From Thermonema lapsum (lineage in GTDB: Bacteria > Bacteroidota > Bacteroidia > Cytophagales > Thermonemataceae): a DNA stretch of 64,000 nt. Made by a program: the position numbers and the translations under genes. Position 1 is the first letter of the stretch; the number at the start of each line of letters is the position of its first letter. Shown piece by piece: positions 23,318-32,857 of this stretch. Location of the stretch: the NCBI RefSeq assembly GCF_011761635.1, contig NZ_JAASRN010000002.1:434001-498000 (forward strand), given 5' to 3'. The notes below the pieces were generated by a model. The model worked only from the letters and a program-made list of their open reading frames with translations, ran no database searches and was not told the origin of the DNA.

Positions 23318-25951
23318 TTAGGCTTCTCCTCCGCGCAAACGAAAGCCCAAGCCTTCGGCTTTTTCTTCGGAAGTAGGAAGCAAGTCCTTCAAATCTTCAA
23401 TAGTAACCGTTGCCAGTACTTCGGGAGTACGCTCCTCTTTGGGCAAAGAAGCCATACGCAAGTGCTGGTTGCGAACGGCTTGCTGCACCACCTTACGCAC
23501 CGAACGGGCATTGCCAAAATACTTGTTTCTCGTACGGTAAAGATGTTCCAAATAGCTTCGCAACTGCTGTTGCGCTGCCAAGTCCAGTTGTAAGCCCTCC
23601 CGCTCGAACATGCTCACGGCTATGGCATACAGCTCCTCTACATTGTAGTCGTCAAAGTGAATGGTCATGTCAAAACGGGACAATAATCCCGGATTGGCAT
23701 GCAAAAACTCGTGCATGTTATCGGGATAGCCAGCTACAATCACTACAAACTCGCCACGACGGTCTTCCATCTGTTTGAGTAATACCTCCATGGCTTCTTT
23801 GCCATAATCTTGTTCAGACTTAGCACTCAAAGCATAGGCTTCATCAATGAACAAAACCCCGCCAATGGCTTCCTCTATTTTTTGCTTGGTTTTAATGGCA
23901 GTTTGCCCTACGTAAGCCGCTACCAACGATTGCCTGTCGCACTCCACCAGATGCCCCCGCTCCAAAATACCCAATGCCTTGTATATCTGTGCAATGATAC
24001 GTGCCAAAGTAGTTTTACCAGTACCCGGATTGCCTGTAAATACCATATGCATGGAAAACTTATTCAGCACGTCGCGCCCCGACTCACGGTAAAAACGCAC
24101 CAATTTTACCAGCTCATATATTTCATTTTTCACATTCTCCATGCCTATGAGAGCATTCAGTTGCTGCATGGCATCCAGAAGCAGCTCTTCATCTATGGGG
24201 ATATCGGGCTTTTTGGCTTGTTGTTTGCCGAAGATGCCCTTCACGTCTTCCAGCAAAATGGTTTCCAACGCCTCTTTTGAAAGCTCTCGCGACGGCTGTT
24301 GCACAATGCGCAAGCCCATGTTCATTTTTGCTTCCTCTACGAGTGAAGTAACCAAACGGGCATTGCCAAAAGTGCGGTCGCGATTGCGGTACATCTCCAC
24401 CAGTTGCTTGTAAATAAACTCCTTGGCTTCGGGGGAAAACACAACCCCTTTCTTTCGGGCTTTTAGCTCAAGGATTTCCATCAGCTCCTGCGGAGTATAA
24501 TCCGGGAAGTGATAAATCAAGTTGATACGGGATTTCATACCCGGATTAGACTGCAACATGTGTTGCATCTCTTCGGGGTAACCTGCCATAATGATAGCCA
24601 AATCGCCGGGACCATCAGACATTTCCTTTATCAGGATTTCAATGGCTTCCTTGCCAAAGTCTTGCCCTCCCTCATCGCCCTTGCGCGCTAAAGCGTAGGC
24701 TTCGTCTATAAACAAAATACCTCCCCTTGCTTTGTTGATGGCTTCTTGAGTTTGAGGGGCTGTTTGTCCAATGAATTTACCTACCAAATCGACACGGGAC
24801 ACTTCGTGTACAGTACCCTTTGACAACAAGCCCATCTTGTGGTATATCTTGCCCAACATTTTGGCAACAGTAGTCTTACCAGTACCGGGATTGCCCAAAA
24901 AGGCAGAATGCAAGCTTATTTGGGTGTTCTCCTCAAAGCCTTGCGCCTGTCGTAAGCGTAAAAACTTTAAGTAGTGGATAAAATCGTTGAGACGTTTTTT
25001 CACGGGCTCTAAGCCTATCATCTCATTGAGTTCTGCGAGCAAGTCTTCCAGCGACTTTTCATCTACTGCCTCTGCGGTCGCTCCATTAGCAACATAAGGC
25101 TTCCCCCCCGCCGGATAAAATACCTCCGGCACTCCTTCTATCTCCTGCGTCTCATGCACACGAAAAGGTGCTACTGCCACCAACTCCGACATAAACACGA
25201 CTTCCACGCGATAATTGTCGGGCAACCAAGACCCCGGGATGCCATTGCCCCAACCTGCCAGTGAATAGAAGGTAGTAGTACCCGGCGGCACATACGCCAA
25301 GTCGCTCATACTGCCTTTTAATTGCCCGGCATCATCGAAATAACTAAAAAAAAGCTCGCAGTACCAAGAGCGACTTTGCTTATTGCGTAATTTCAGTTCC
25401 GTCCATATGTACTGTGTTTTGTCGGAAGCAAACTGCGTCAAATAGCGCCTTTGTCCGCTTGGTAAGTCATCGAGGCTGTAGGGACCGTTGAAAAAACGTA
25501 AACTTTCAATATCGAAATAAGGATTATTTCCGGGGGTTACTTTTCCGCCCTCCTCCACGTATATTTTGCGAGAAGCCACCAGCTCCCCATCAATAAAAGC
25601 CTCCCAGATGTAGTCCCCGCGTTTCCAGACCCCTCCATAGTCAGGCGTTCCCCATCCTTCCCGCACATACACGATGTTCTCTTCCTTTTGCACCTCCCGG
25701 TGAATATCAATACTGCACAATTCTATCTTTTCATTGTTTTTGATGCGATAAGCTTTCAGCACACAATCACATGCCCAATCTTCTTCGTCAAAAAGTTTGT
25801 TGTAAAAAGACAATTCCGCATACAAGTAATTCACTTCCGAGGCTTCAAATACACAACGGTACTGATATTGATTTCCCATGAGCGGATTGCGCGAAGCATA
25901 GCAGCGCAAATCCCTTAATTTGTAGTTTTTATCTAATTTCTTGGATGTCAT
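23318..25951 (-). CDS. Tandem CbxX/CfxQ-type AAA+ ATPase with duplicated N-terminal domain
   Basis: An 877-residue cytosolic protein. Two AAA+ domains of the CbxX/SpoVK/EccA kind occupy about 300-560 and 592-865, each with Walker A GNPGTGKTT (about 353 and 640), Walker B with FIDEAYAL, and a sensor region ending in FGNAR. The first 290 residues hold two copies of a beta-rich domain (about 41-135 and 181-267), both with the order Tyr-x3-Glu-Leu, a Trp/Cys pair, GWG, a Gly/Pro-Trp segment and LVA. Relatives remodel protein complexes, for instance rubisco or ESX secretion parts; the target here is unknown. I use the ATG at 25951; the TTG at 25975 is less likely. Both ATPase sites look intact. 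It is monocistronic between two hairpins. Confidence 0.88.
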   Translation of the reverse strand: MTSKKLDKNYKLRDLRCYASRNPLMGNQYQYRCVFEASEVNYLYAELSFYNKLFDEEDWACDCVLKAYRIKNNEKIELCSIDIHREVQKEENIVYVREGWGTPDYGGVWKRGDYIWEAFIDGELVASRKIYVEEGGKVTPGNNPYFDIESLRFFNGPYSLDDLPSGQRRYLTQFASDKTQYIWTELKLRNKQSRSWYCELFFSYFDDAGQLKGSMSDLAYVPPGTTTFYSLAGWGNGIPGSWLPDNYRVEVVFMSELVAVAPFRVHETQEIEGVPEVFYPAGGKPYVANGATAEAVDEKSLEDLLAELNEMIGLEPVKKRLNDFIHYLKFLRLRQAQGFEENTQISLHSAFLGNPGTGKTTVAKMLGKIYHKMGLLSKGTVHEVSRVDLVGKFIGQTAPQTQEAINKARGGILFIDEAYALARKGDEGGQDFGKEAIEILIKEMSDGPGDLAIIMAGYPEEMQHMLQSNPGMKSRINLIYHFPDYTPQELMEILELKARKKGVVFSPEAKEFIYKQLVEMYRNRDRTFGNARLVTSLVEEAKMNMGLRIVQQPSRELSKEALETILLEDVKGIFGKQQAKKPDIPIDEELLLDAMQQLNALIGMENVKNEIYELVKLVRFYRESGRDVLNKFSMHMVFTGNPGTGKTTLARIIAQIYKALGILERGHLVECDRQSLVAAYVGQTAIKTKQKIEEAIGGVLFIDEAYALSAKSEQDYGKEAMEVLLKQMEDRRGEFVVIVAGYPDNMHEFLHANPGLLSRFDMTIHFDDYNVEELYAIAVSMFEREGLQLDLAAQQQLRSYLEHLYRTRNKYFGNARSVRKVVQQAVRNQHLRMASLPKEERTPEVLATVTIEDLKDLLPTSEEKAEGLGFRLRGGEA

Positions 25952-25983
25952 GAACGTATCATTTCTATGCCTCAAAAAGAAAA

Positions 25984-26014
25984 ATACCTTACTAAAAGTT
26001 TTTTAGTAAGGTAT
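25984..26014 (-). terminator. Strong palindromic terminator after the THI5-like gene
   Basis: Perfect 14-base arms (ATACCTTACTAAAA / TTTTAGTAAGGTAT) with a 3-base loop, 36 bases past the stop at 26050. On the minus strand a run of five T residues follows the second arm. It also isolates the AAA+ gene from upstream transcription. Confidence 0.85.
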
Positions 26015-26049
26015 AAAACAGACACATGAAAAGCAAAAGCAGTAACCGC

Positions 26050-27006
26050 TCATGCCACCGTTTCTTTCTGCAAAACTGGCTGCACCACTTCTTCTACGGC
26101 AAATGGCAAATGGTCGAGTACTTTTTTGTCGAGTCCCAGCAGCACCTTATATTCCAACATTACGTTCCATAAGTCATGCCAATAGGCGAGGTCCATCCTA
26201 CCCCAGTTTTTGCCTCCATAATGCGCCAGTGCTCTTAGCTGTGTTTGATACAAAAAGCGAACGTTATTTAAAGAGGGATGACGCGCCCCTTCCATCAATA
26301 AGTTGGCAGCACTATCGGGGTGTTCAGTAGCAAAATAATAACCTTCTGCCACCACGCGCAGAAAAGCTCGGATTGCTTCTTGCTTCTGCTGCCATACGTC
26401 ATCACGCACACACAATATATGCGTATAGCGATAAGGCAGGTGGTGCTCATCTATCATAAAAGAAGTAAGGGATATATGCCTGCAAGCTGCATCCACCCCT
26501 TCCCAAATCGTGTGATAACGCACTACATCTACTTGACGGCGCAAGAAAGCACGCCATGCTCCTGCTACGCCCGTTTCTATTGTCTCATACTTGCCCTTTC
26601 CTCTGTCATGCTTTATCAAACAACGCAAGAGCCTATGCTCATAGGGCAAACCCATATAAGCATAACGCTTGCCGTCGAGATGCGCCAGACGCGCCACCCC
26701 CATTTCTTTCCTTACTCCAATGGCTTGTGTATTGTTTTGCAGCAAAGAAGCCAATGCTATAAACCGATGCGCTGGCTCCGAAATGTTTAAACAAGTAAAT
26801 TCTTCCGGCTTCAAAATTGCCAAATCTACTTTCCCTTTCCATAATTTTTGCGCAGGGGTCTGGTAGTAACTATCTTCATCCGGGCTAATGAAGCGCACTA
26901 CCAGCTCTTCATCGTTGAACCAGCCTTTGCCTAAGGCTACATACATGCCCGTGTGGAATACAGAGGGCGTGGAGTCCAGAGCAATTTTGAGACAATGGCT
27001 TTCCAT
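26050..27006 (-). CDS. NMT1/THI5-like protein, solitary
   Basis: A 318-residue protein of the THI5/NMT1 and ThiY superfamily. The opening LKIALDSTPSVFHTGMYVALGKGWF corresponds to the family start (ALDWTPN-HTGLYVA-KGYF in ThiY), and a periplasmic-binding-protein fold follows. Bacterial relatives bind pyrimidine thiamine precursors for an ABC importer; yeast THI5 instead makes HMP-phosphate in the cytosol. Here no permease or ATPase gene is next to it, and with the ATG at 27006 there is no signal peptide, so an intracellular protein is possible. A longer reading (ATG at 27090) adds a hydrophobic stretch that could be a poor signal. The CCCFC motif of yeast THI5 is absent. Confidence 0.7.
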   Translation of the reverse strand: MESHCLKIALDSTPSVFHTGMYVALGKGWFNDEELVVRFISPDEDSYYQTPAQKLWKGKVDLAILKPEEFTCLNISEPAHRFIALASLLQNNTQAIGVRKEMGVARLAHLDGKRYAYMGLPYEHRLLRCLIKHDRGKGKYETIETGVAGAWRAFLRRQVDVVRYHTIWEGVDAACRHISLTSFMIDEHHLPYRYTHILCVRDDVWQQKQEAIRAFLRVVAEGYYFATEHPDSAANLLMEGARHPSLNNVRFLYQTQLRALAHYGGKNWGRMDLAYWHDLWNVMLEYKVLLGLDKKVLDHLPFAVEEVVQPVLQKETVA

Positions 27007-27175
27007 AGTTTTAATTAAGTTGGTTTTTAGTAATAAAAAAGGCTTCAAAAAAGAGAAAGAGAACCAACAGCTGTATAAGCTTGTTGTCATCAATCTAAAA
27101 AAAATGCACTATTTATTCAAATTTTTTACAAAATTTTTCAAAAAAATAGTAGACATGCATACCATTTTAAAAACA

Positions 27176-28309
27176 ATGCAAAAACAAAAGCTAAAAATCA
27201 TAGGCTGTATGTCAGGAACATCTATGGATGGATTAGACATAGCCCTCTGCACAGTAAATCAAATCAAAAAAAACAAGAATATTACATTACATTTCTTCAA
27301 AACGGCGAAATACAGTAAGTCTCAAAAAGAAAAATTACAAAAAATAGCCTTTCAAGAGCAGGTAAGCTTAAAAGAAGTAAGCCGCCTGCATCGCATGATA
27401 GGCGAATGGCACGCACAAATGATACTGCAAGCTCTTGAAGAGTGGAAAATCCTCCCCCAAGAAGTGGACATGATTGCCAGCCACGGACAAACCATCTACC
27501 ACGCCCCAGACCCGCAAGGTGGCTTTCATTCCACTTTGCAAATTGGCGACGGCGACTGCATCGCTTTACGTACTGGCATACTTACCATCAGCGATTTCAG
27601 GCAAAAACACATTGCGGCAGGCGGCGAAGGTGCCCCTCTTGCGCCCTATGGCGATTACCTGCTATTGAGCGATGCAAAAGAAAGCCGCTGGCTGCTCAAT
27701 ATAGGAGGAATTGCTAATGTAACTTATCTACCTCCGCGCCATAGCGGGCAAAGTCTTTGGGCAAGCGACTGTGGTCCCGGCAATACCTTGTCGGATGCCA
27801 TTTCAAAACACTTTTTAAAGCAAGATTATGACCCTCACGGACAAATTGCCAGCCAAGGGCGTTTTTTAGAGGATTTATTTACCCAACTCACTGCTCATCC
27901 GTTTTTCAGACAAGCATTTCCCAAAAGCACCGGACAGGAAGCTTTTTCGTGGCAGTGGCTTGCCGGCTTACTGAAAGGCAAGGACTACAATGTACCCGAC
28001 ATTTTGCACACGCTTGGCTGTTTCGTAGCATGGAGCATCGCCCAAGCAATAAACAGCCAAAACCCATGCGATGCCCGCAAGATATACGTAAGCGGCGGTG
28101 GTGTGCATAATCATTTTTTGATGGAAAAACTGCAGGCTTATCTTCCCGAGTATCACATTCAAAGCACTGAAGCACTGGGCATCCCCCCGGATGCCAAAGA
28201 AGCCATGCTGTTTGCGCTCTTGGCTTATGAATGCTTTCACGGCAACCCCGACTCCTACCCGCCCCCTCTTGTGCCGGTGCGTTTTGGTAAAATATCCCTA
28301 CCCGGATAA
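27176..28309 (+). CDS. anmK: Anhydro-N-acetylmuramic acid kinase
   Basis: Opens and phosphorylates 1,6-anhydroMurNAc from cell-wall turnover to give MurNAc-6-phosphate. The 377-residue protein starts KIIGCMSGTSMDGLDIA, the ATP/sugar-kinase signature of AnmK, and carries the catalytic Asp region GDGDCIALRTG, LNIGGIANVTYL, SDCGPGNTLSDA and VSGGGVHN. I take the ATG at 27176; the frame is open for 96 more codons upstream, but that part is AT-rich, unlike the family, and overlaps the divergent gene's 5' end. No MurQ or other recycling gene is adjacent. A compact terminator follows. Confidence 0.94.
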   Translation: MQKQKLKIIGCMSGTSMDGLDIALCTVNQIKKNKNITLHFFKTAKYSKSQKEKLQKIAFQEQVSLKEVSRLHRMIGEWHAQMILQALEEWKILPQEVDMIASHGQTIYHAPDPQGGFHSTLQIGDGDCIALRTGILTISDFRQKHIAAGGEGAPLAPYGDYLLLSDAKESRWLLNIGGIANVTYLPPRHSGQSLWASDCGPGNTLSDAISKHFLKQDYDPHGQIASQGRFLEDLFTQLTAHPFFRQAFPKSTGQEAFSWQWLAGLLKGKDYNVPDILHTLGCFVAWSIAQAINSQNPCDARKIYVSGGGVHNHFLMEKLQAYLPEYHIQSTEALGIPPDAKEAMLFALLAYECFHGNPDSYPPPLVPVRFGKISLPG

Positions 28310-28314
28310 AACAA

Positions 28315-28335
28315 AAAAGCCCCCTCGGGGCTTTT
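28315..28335 (+). terminator. Compact terminator after anmK
   Basis: AAAAGCCCC, a 3-base loop and GGGGCTTTT form a 9-bp stem right after the anmK stop. It is symmetric, so it may also stop the convergent gene that ends at 28365. Confidence 0.85.
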
Positions 28336-28364
28336 GATTCTTTTTTCTGACACTAACAACTTAA

Positions 28365-28829
28365 CTAAAAACTGCGGAAAAGGCGCGCACTCTCGTGCCA
28401 AGGAATGCGCGTAAGCATTAAAAGAAAGCTAATCAGAAAGAAAGTAAAGGCATGCTTGAACTTTTGTTTCTCTGCTCGCGCACGCTTCGACTTGGTACGC
28501 CCAATTTGAGCCAAAACCACTGCAATCAGCATCACCGCAATGTGTTCTACTGCCCAATAACGCAGAACCGCGGTTTTCATTACTACCTTGGTACCTTGCG
28601 CAAAAGCATCCAAGCCAAAAGGGCTGAATACGAAATAAAGCAACAAGCCCAACAACAGCTGCAAATGCATCATGCCCACAAAGGCGACTTGTGTGGCATT
28701 ATCCGACTTTTTGAAATGCAAGCCCATTTGCCATCCTCGAAAAGAACGGACAATAACCCATATGGCTGTCAGCAAGACAGCCCACCGCAGCCAAGAGTGT
28801 AAAAAGAGTAAAATTTGATAGAAACTCAT
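28365..28829 (-). CDS. Four-helix integral membrane protein (cytochrome b-like)
   Basis: A 154-residue protein with hydrophobic helices at about 4-26, 48-70, 90-108 and 126-142. Several His residues lie in or near helices (LFLHSWLRW, MMHLQLLLG, VEHIAVMLI), a pattern that in Bacteroidota leads to the label cytochrome b or CopD-like, although axial haem ligands are not proven. A conserved opening (FLHSWLRWAVLL) and a basic loop (KSKRARAEKQKFKHAF) are visible. It is monocistronic; the 290 bases upstream show no gene. Confidence 0.65.
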   Translation of the reverse strand: MSFYQILLFLHSWLRWAVLLTAIWVIVRSFRGWQMGLHFKKSDNATQVAFVGMMHLQLLLGLLLYFVFSPFGLDAFAQGTKVVMKTAVLRYWAVEHIAVMLIAVVLAQIGRTKSKRARAEKQKFKHAFTFFLISFLLMLTRIPWHESARLFRSF

Positions 28830-29121
28830 AGTTGTATCTGTTTGATGATGAACTCAGAAGTCAAGATAGTGCAAAGTCCCCAAAGAAGCAAAGGCAAAGC
28901 TTATACTCACAGCTCCGATGGCATTCATGCGCATGGTATTTTCATCAATAGGCAGCTGCTGGCGATATACTCAACACCATTCATTCAAAAAACACATGCA
29001 TGGCAAAAGTCAATGCAAGGCAAGCCGCCCGCAACCAAAAGGCAGTTGTAGTTGGCTCAAGACATAGAAGCATACCAGCTATAAGAAAAACGAAAATGCA
29101 GTATAGCGCCATATACTTTCA

Positions 29122-29634
29122 TCAGCTTCCTTTTTCCAAGCTTTGAATGGTGCCGTTGTTAAGCAAATGCACTTTATCGGGGCGATGCCGCTGCTTGGGC
29201 AATGTCATCGCCGGAAGGTAGGCGTCCCAAGTATCATCCAAAACGTAAGTGTCGCCCAGCAATATACCAATCACTGGATGCCCTATACGATTGAGCAACT
29301 TGCGCCAGTTTTCTTCTTTGCTCAAAGAAATCCAAAAATCATTGCCTTCTACGCCCTCTGGTAAGCAGTGATATTGCTCAAATTTCATCCACAAGGGGCG
29401 TTGGTTCATTTCCATCCAGTCCCAAGCGATATCGGGTACTTCTGCAACGTATTGCGATAACAAACCGATGGATTCAATATGCAACACCCATTCCTTCTGT
29501 GTCAGTGTATGTTTGATTTCTTTCAAGCGCTCAATCCCCTCCTTTTTCCAGCTGTCGGCAATTAACCACCAACCTAAGGAAGAAGGAAATAAACACAAGT
29601 TGGCTGCTTTCAGCTTCTTTACAATTTCAATCAT
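29122..29634 (-). CDS. Degenerate YrdC/Sua5-like protein
   Basis: A 170-residue soluble protein. The pattern FPSSLGWWLIADSWKKEGIERL, EIKHTLTQKEWVLHI, SIGLLSQYVAEVP and then RPLWMKF parallels the Sua5/YrdC start (PTDTVYGL-D, IK-R-KPL, VP, PLTL). YrdC makes threonylcarbamoyl-AMP for tRNA modification, but here the PTDT loop is changed to PSSL, the Lys-Arg of the KGR motif is not kept, and the protein is short. It is therefore unlikely to be the active enzyme. Start chosen at the ATG at 29634; a longer reading reaches 29730. A TATATTTG box lies 30 bases upstream (29671-29664). Confidence 0.5.
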   Translation of the reverse strand: MIEIVKKLKAANLCLFPSSLGWWLIADSWKKEGIERLKEIKHTLTQKEWVLHIESIGLLSQYVAEVPDIAWDWMEMNQRPLWMKFEQYHCLPEGVEGNDFWISLSKEENWRKLLNRIGHPVIGILLGDTYVLDDTWDAYLPAMTLPKQRHRPDKVHLLNNGTIQSLEKGS

Positions 29635-29720
29635 GACTTTTCTCTTAGCTCTTCCTTTCTCGACAAATATACAAGGAAAGCGGTGCAATACCGTGTTTTC
29701 TTTTTCAAAAACCGCTGTGC

Positions 29721-29749
29721 TTGTTATCATCCGATATTTACTAACTTTG
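29721..29749 (+). promoter_or_regulatory. Promoter of the aconitase gene
   Basis: TTG (29721-29723), an 18-base spacer and TAACTTTG (29742-29749), 43 bases before the ATG. It is one of the clearest matches to the Bacteroidota consensus in the window. Confidence 0.7.
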
Positions 29750-29792
29750 CCATGAGTTTTTAGTTCGTAACTTCTTTAAAAAACTAAGCCTT

Positions 29793-32057
29793 ATGCTATT
29801 CGACTTCGATATGATTCAGCGGGTGTATCAACAACTACCCGAGCGAGTAAACCAAGCTCGCAAGGTATTGAATCGCCCCATGACATTAGCTGAAAAAATC
29901 TTATATGCCCACCTCTACCCCGGGCAGGAAATTCGTGAGTTTCAACGTGGGAAAGACTATGTGGAGTTTGCCCCCGACCGCGTAGCCATGCAAGATGCCA
30001 CTGCCCAAATGGCGCTGCTGCAGTTCATGCTGGCAGGTAAAAGCAAAGTGGCTGTACCTTCAACTGTACACTGCGACCACCTTATCTTGGCAAAAAACGG
30101 TGCAGAGCAAGACTTGGAAGAAGCCTTAGGGCGCAATAAAGAAGTATATGACTTCTTGTCTTCCGTATCCAATAAATACGGAATCGGCTTCTGGAAACCG
30201 GGTGCAGGCATCATCCACCAAGTAGTATTGGAAAACTACGCCTTCCCCGGCGGTATGATGATAGGTACCGACTCGCACACCCCCAATGCCGGTGGGCTGG
30301 GCATGATTGCCATTGGTGTAGGTGGTGCCGACGCCGTAGATGTAATGACGGGCATGGCTTGGGAACTGCTCTTCCCCAAATTGATAGGTGTGAAGCTGAC
30401 GGGCAAGTTGAACGGCTGGGCTTCCCCCAAAGATGTTATTTTGAAGGTAGCAGGTATCCTTACTGTGAAAGGTGGTACCAACGCCATCATTGAATACTTT
30501 GGCGAAGGAGCCGATTCACTGTCTTGTACCGGTAAAGCAACCATCTGTAACATGGGTGCAGAAGTGGGGGCTACTACCTCTGTTTTTGCTTACGACCACC
30601 GTATGCGAGCATATCTCGAAGCTACCGGACGCAAAGAAGTAGCTGATTTAGCAGAAAGCATCAAGGAATACCTGCGTCCGGATGCAGAGGTATATGAAAA
30701 CCCTGAAAAATACTACGACCAGGTGATAGAAATCAACCTGTCGGAACTGGAGCCCCACATCAACGGACCTTTTACCCCCGACTTGGCATGGCCCCTGTCG
30801 AAATTTGCCGAAGCAGTAGAAAAGAACAACTGGCCCGACAAACTAGAAGTAGGTTTGATTGGTTCCTGCACCAACTCTTCTTATGAAGATTTGACCCGCG
30901 CAGCCTCCGTAGCCAAGCAAGCCAAAGAAAAGAAACTGAAAGTGCAAGCCGAGTTCACCGTAACCCCCGGCTCTGAGATGGTACGCTATACAGCCGAACG
31001 CGATGGCTTACTCGATGAGTTCGAAGCTATCGGCGGTGTAGTGCTTGCCAATGCCTGCGGTCCTTGCATCGGTCAGTGGCAGCGCCACAACAACCCTGAC
31101 CGCCCCAACTCCATCATGACTTCCTTCAACCGTAACTTCGCCAAACGCAACGACGGCAACCCCAAAACCCATGCTTTCGTGGCATCGCCTGAAATCGTAA
31201 CAGCTTTTGCCATCGCCGGCTCTTTGAAGTTCAACCCCATGACCGACACCCTTCTCAATGAGGAAGGCAAAGAGGTGAAGTTGGACGAGCCCAAAGGCAT
31301 TGAGCTGCCCGAAAAAGGATTCGATGTAAAAGACAACGGCTATGTGGCACCTGCCGAAGATGGCAGCCAAGTAGAGGTAAAAGTGAACCCTCAATCGGAG
31401 CGCTTGCAACTACTGACGCCGTTCCCTGCGTGGGAAGGTGCCGACCTCAAAGGCTTGAAGCTGCTCATCAAAGCCAAAGGTAAGTGCACTACCGACCACA
31501 TTTCTATGGCAGGTCCTTGGTTGAAATACCGCGGTCATTTGGATAACATATCCAACAACCTGCTTATCGGAGCAGTGAATGCCTTCAACGGTGAAACCAA
31601 CAAAGTAAAAAACCAGCTGACCGGTGAGTATGACGAGGTGCCCAAAGTAGCCCGTGCTTACAAAGCTGCTGGCATTGGTTCGGTTGTAGTAGGCGACGAA
31701 AACTACGGCGAAGGCTCTTCTCGTGAGCATGCCGCTATGGAACCTCGCCACTTGGGTGTACGTGCCGTTATTGTGAAGTCTTTTGCCCGTATCCACGAGA
31801 CCAATCTGAAAAAACAAGGGATGTTGGCGCTTACCTTTGCTAACCCGGCAGACTACGACAAAGTGCAAGAAGATGACACCATCGACATCTTAGGGCTGGA
31901 ATCGTTTGCTCCCGGCAAGCCGCTGACTGTAGTCTTGCACCATAAAGACGGCAGCACCGACGAAATAAAAGTCAACCACTCTTACAACGAAGCTCAATTC
32001 GAGTGGTTCAAAGCGGGTTCTGCACTTAACCTGATTCGTCAACAAAGCAATGCATAA
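29793..32057 (+). CDS. Aconitate hydratase, mitochondrial-type
   Basis: Interconverts citrate and isocitrate in the TCA cycle with a 4Fe-4S cluster. The 754-residue protein has the three cluster Cys residues in [10 protein letters not shown] and [10 protein letters not shown], the substrate regions [13 protein letters not shown] and [13 protein letters not shown], and the swivel domain with [15 protein letters not shown]. Size and motifs match the eukaryotic mitochondrial type (about 750-780), not AcnB. It has its own promoter and a strong terminator, so it is transcribed alone. Confidence 0.96.
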   Translation: MLFDFDMIQRVYQQLPERVNQARKVLNRPMTLAEKILYAHLYPGQEIREFQRGKDYVEFAPDRVAMQDATAQMALLQFMLAGKSKVAVPSTVHCDHLILAKNGAEQDLEEALGRNKEVYDFLSSVSNKYGIGFWKPGAGIIHQVVLENYAFPGGMMIGTDSHTPNAGGLGMIAIGVGGADAVDVMTGMAWELLFPKLIGVKLTGKLNGWASPKDVILKVAGILTVKGGTNAIIEYFGEGADSLSCTGKATICNMGAEVGATTSVFAYDHRMRAYLEATGRKEVADLAESIKEYLRPDAEVYENPEKYYDQVIEINLSELEPHINGPFTPDLAWPLSKFAEAVEKNNWPDKLEVGLIGSCTNSSYEDLTRAASVAKQAKEKKLKVQAEFTVTPGSEMVRYTAERDGLLDEFEAIGGVVLANACGPCIGQWQRHNNPDRPNSIMTSFNRNFAKRNDGNPKTHAFVASPEIVTAFAIAGSLKFNPMTDTLLNEEGKEVKLDEPKGIELPEKGFDVKDNGYVAPAEDGSQVEVKVNPQSERLQLLTPFPAWEGADLKGLKLLIKAKGKCTTDHISMAGPWLKYRGHLDNISNNLLIGAVNAFNGETNKVKNQLTGEYDEVPKVARAYKAAGIGSVVVGDENYGEGSSREHAAMEPRHLGVRAVIVKSFARIHETNLKKQGMLALTFANPADYDKVQEDDTIDILGLESFAPGKPLTVVLHHKDGSTDEIKVNHSYNEAQFEWFKAGSALNLIRQQSNA

Positions 32058-32090
32058 CTAAGCATTGAATGATGCGTTCATAAAACAACA

Positions 32091-32125
32091 AGACCTATGG
32101 GTATAATACCCGTAGGTCTTTTTTC
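32091..32125 (+). terminator. Strong terminator after aconitase
   Basis: AAGACCTA-T-GGGTA, loop TAA, TACCC-G-TAGGTCTT followed by T residues: a 13-bp stem with one mismatch and a T run, 34 bases after the stop. Confidence 0.9.
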
Positions 32126-32147
32126 TCATACCATAAACAAGCAAAGC

Positions 32148-32789
32148 ATGAAAAAAGTATCTGGTTTTTTGCTATTGTGCTGCCTGCTGTGGGTAAGTGC
32201 TTGCAAGACAGCTTCGCAAACTGAGGAAGCAAAAGCAAAAGCAGAAGCGCTGCGCTTGCGGGCAGTTAGTTCTTTGCAAAAGCAAGACTATGCCACTGCC
32301 TTAGCGCAATACGACAGCCTCTTGAGGCTTACCGACACGGTAGCCGACTATTACTTTGAGCGGGCAATAGTCAAAGAATTCCTTACAGACACCGCAGGGG
32401 CTATTCAAGATTACGAGCGGGCTATTGAGCTAAACCGCCACTTTGCCGATGCGTGGTGCAACAAAGGCGAGCTGTACCGTCTTCAAAAACGCTACCAAGA
32501 GGCAATCGAGGCGCTGTCGAAAGCCATTCGCTTACAACCCCGAATAGCCATTCTTTATTACAATCGGGGCTTGGCATATGCAGCTATAGATAGCACCGAT
32601 GCAGCACTGGACGACTTCACCACCGCCTTAGATTTGGCACCCAATTTTGCCTACGCCCACTTGGAAAGAGGAAAGGTGCTTTACCAGACAGGACACCGGG
32701 AACGTGCCTGCCAAGAGTGGGCAAAAGCCTATGAAAAAGGGCTTTCCGAAGCCGCCGATTGGGTAAAACAACATTGCCTTCAGCAATGA
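32148..32789 (+). CDS. TPR-repeat lipoprotein
   Basis: A 213-residue lipoprotein (signal MKKVSGFLLLCCLLWVSAC, acylated Cys19) followed by about five tetratricopeptide repeats, recognisable from DYYFERAIVKEFLTDTAGAIQDYERAIELN, DAWCNKGELYRLQKRYQEAIEALSKAI and YYNRGLAYAAIDSTDAALDDFTTALDL. It probably acts as a periplasmic or outer-membrane scaffold. I use the ATG at 32148; the reading from 32097 runs through the aconitase terminator. It ends at the bidirectional hairpin at 32811-32841. Confidence 0.85.
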   Translation: MKKVSGFLLLCCLLWVSACKTASQTEEAKAKAEALRLRAVSSLQKQDYATALAQYDSLLRLTDTVADYYFERAIVKEFLTDTAGAIQDYERAIELNRHFADAWCNKGELYRLQKRYQEAIEALSKAIRLQPRIAILYYNRGLAYAAIDSTDAALDDFTTALDLAPNFAYAHLERGKVLYQTGHRERACQEWAKAYEKGLSEAADWVKQHCLQQ

Positions 32790-32810
32790 ACGAAAAGCGG
32801 GGAAAAAAAT

Positions 32811-32841
32811 AAAAGGCAGGTGCTTGGGGCATCTGCCTTTT
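32811..32841. terminator. Bidirectional terminator
   Basis: Arms AAAAGGCAG and CTGCCTTTT with a 13-base loop between the TPR gene and the convergent GldJ paralogue gene. T runs are present for the plus strand and A-rich sequence for the minus strand. Confidence 0.8.
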
Positions 32842-32857
32842 CTTCCTATATTCCGAC

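Noticed and set aside
28815-29051. 78-residue open frame in the gap before the cytochrome b-like gene
   Set aside because: No family likeness, no start signals and odd composition. The roughly 290-base gap is left unassigned.
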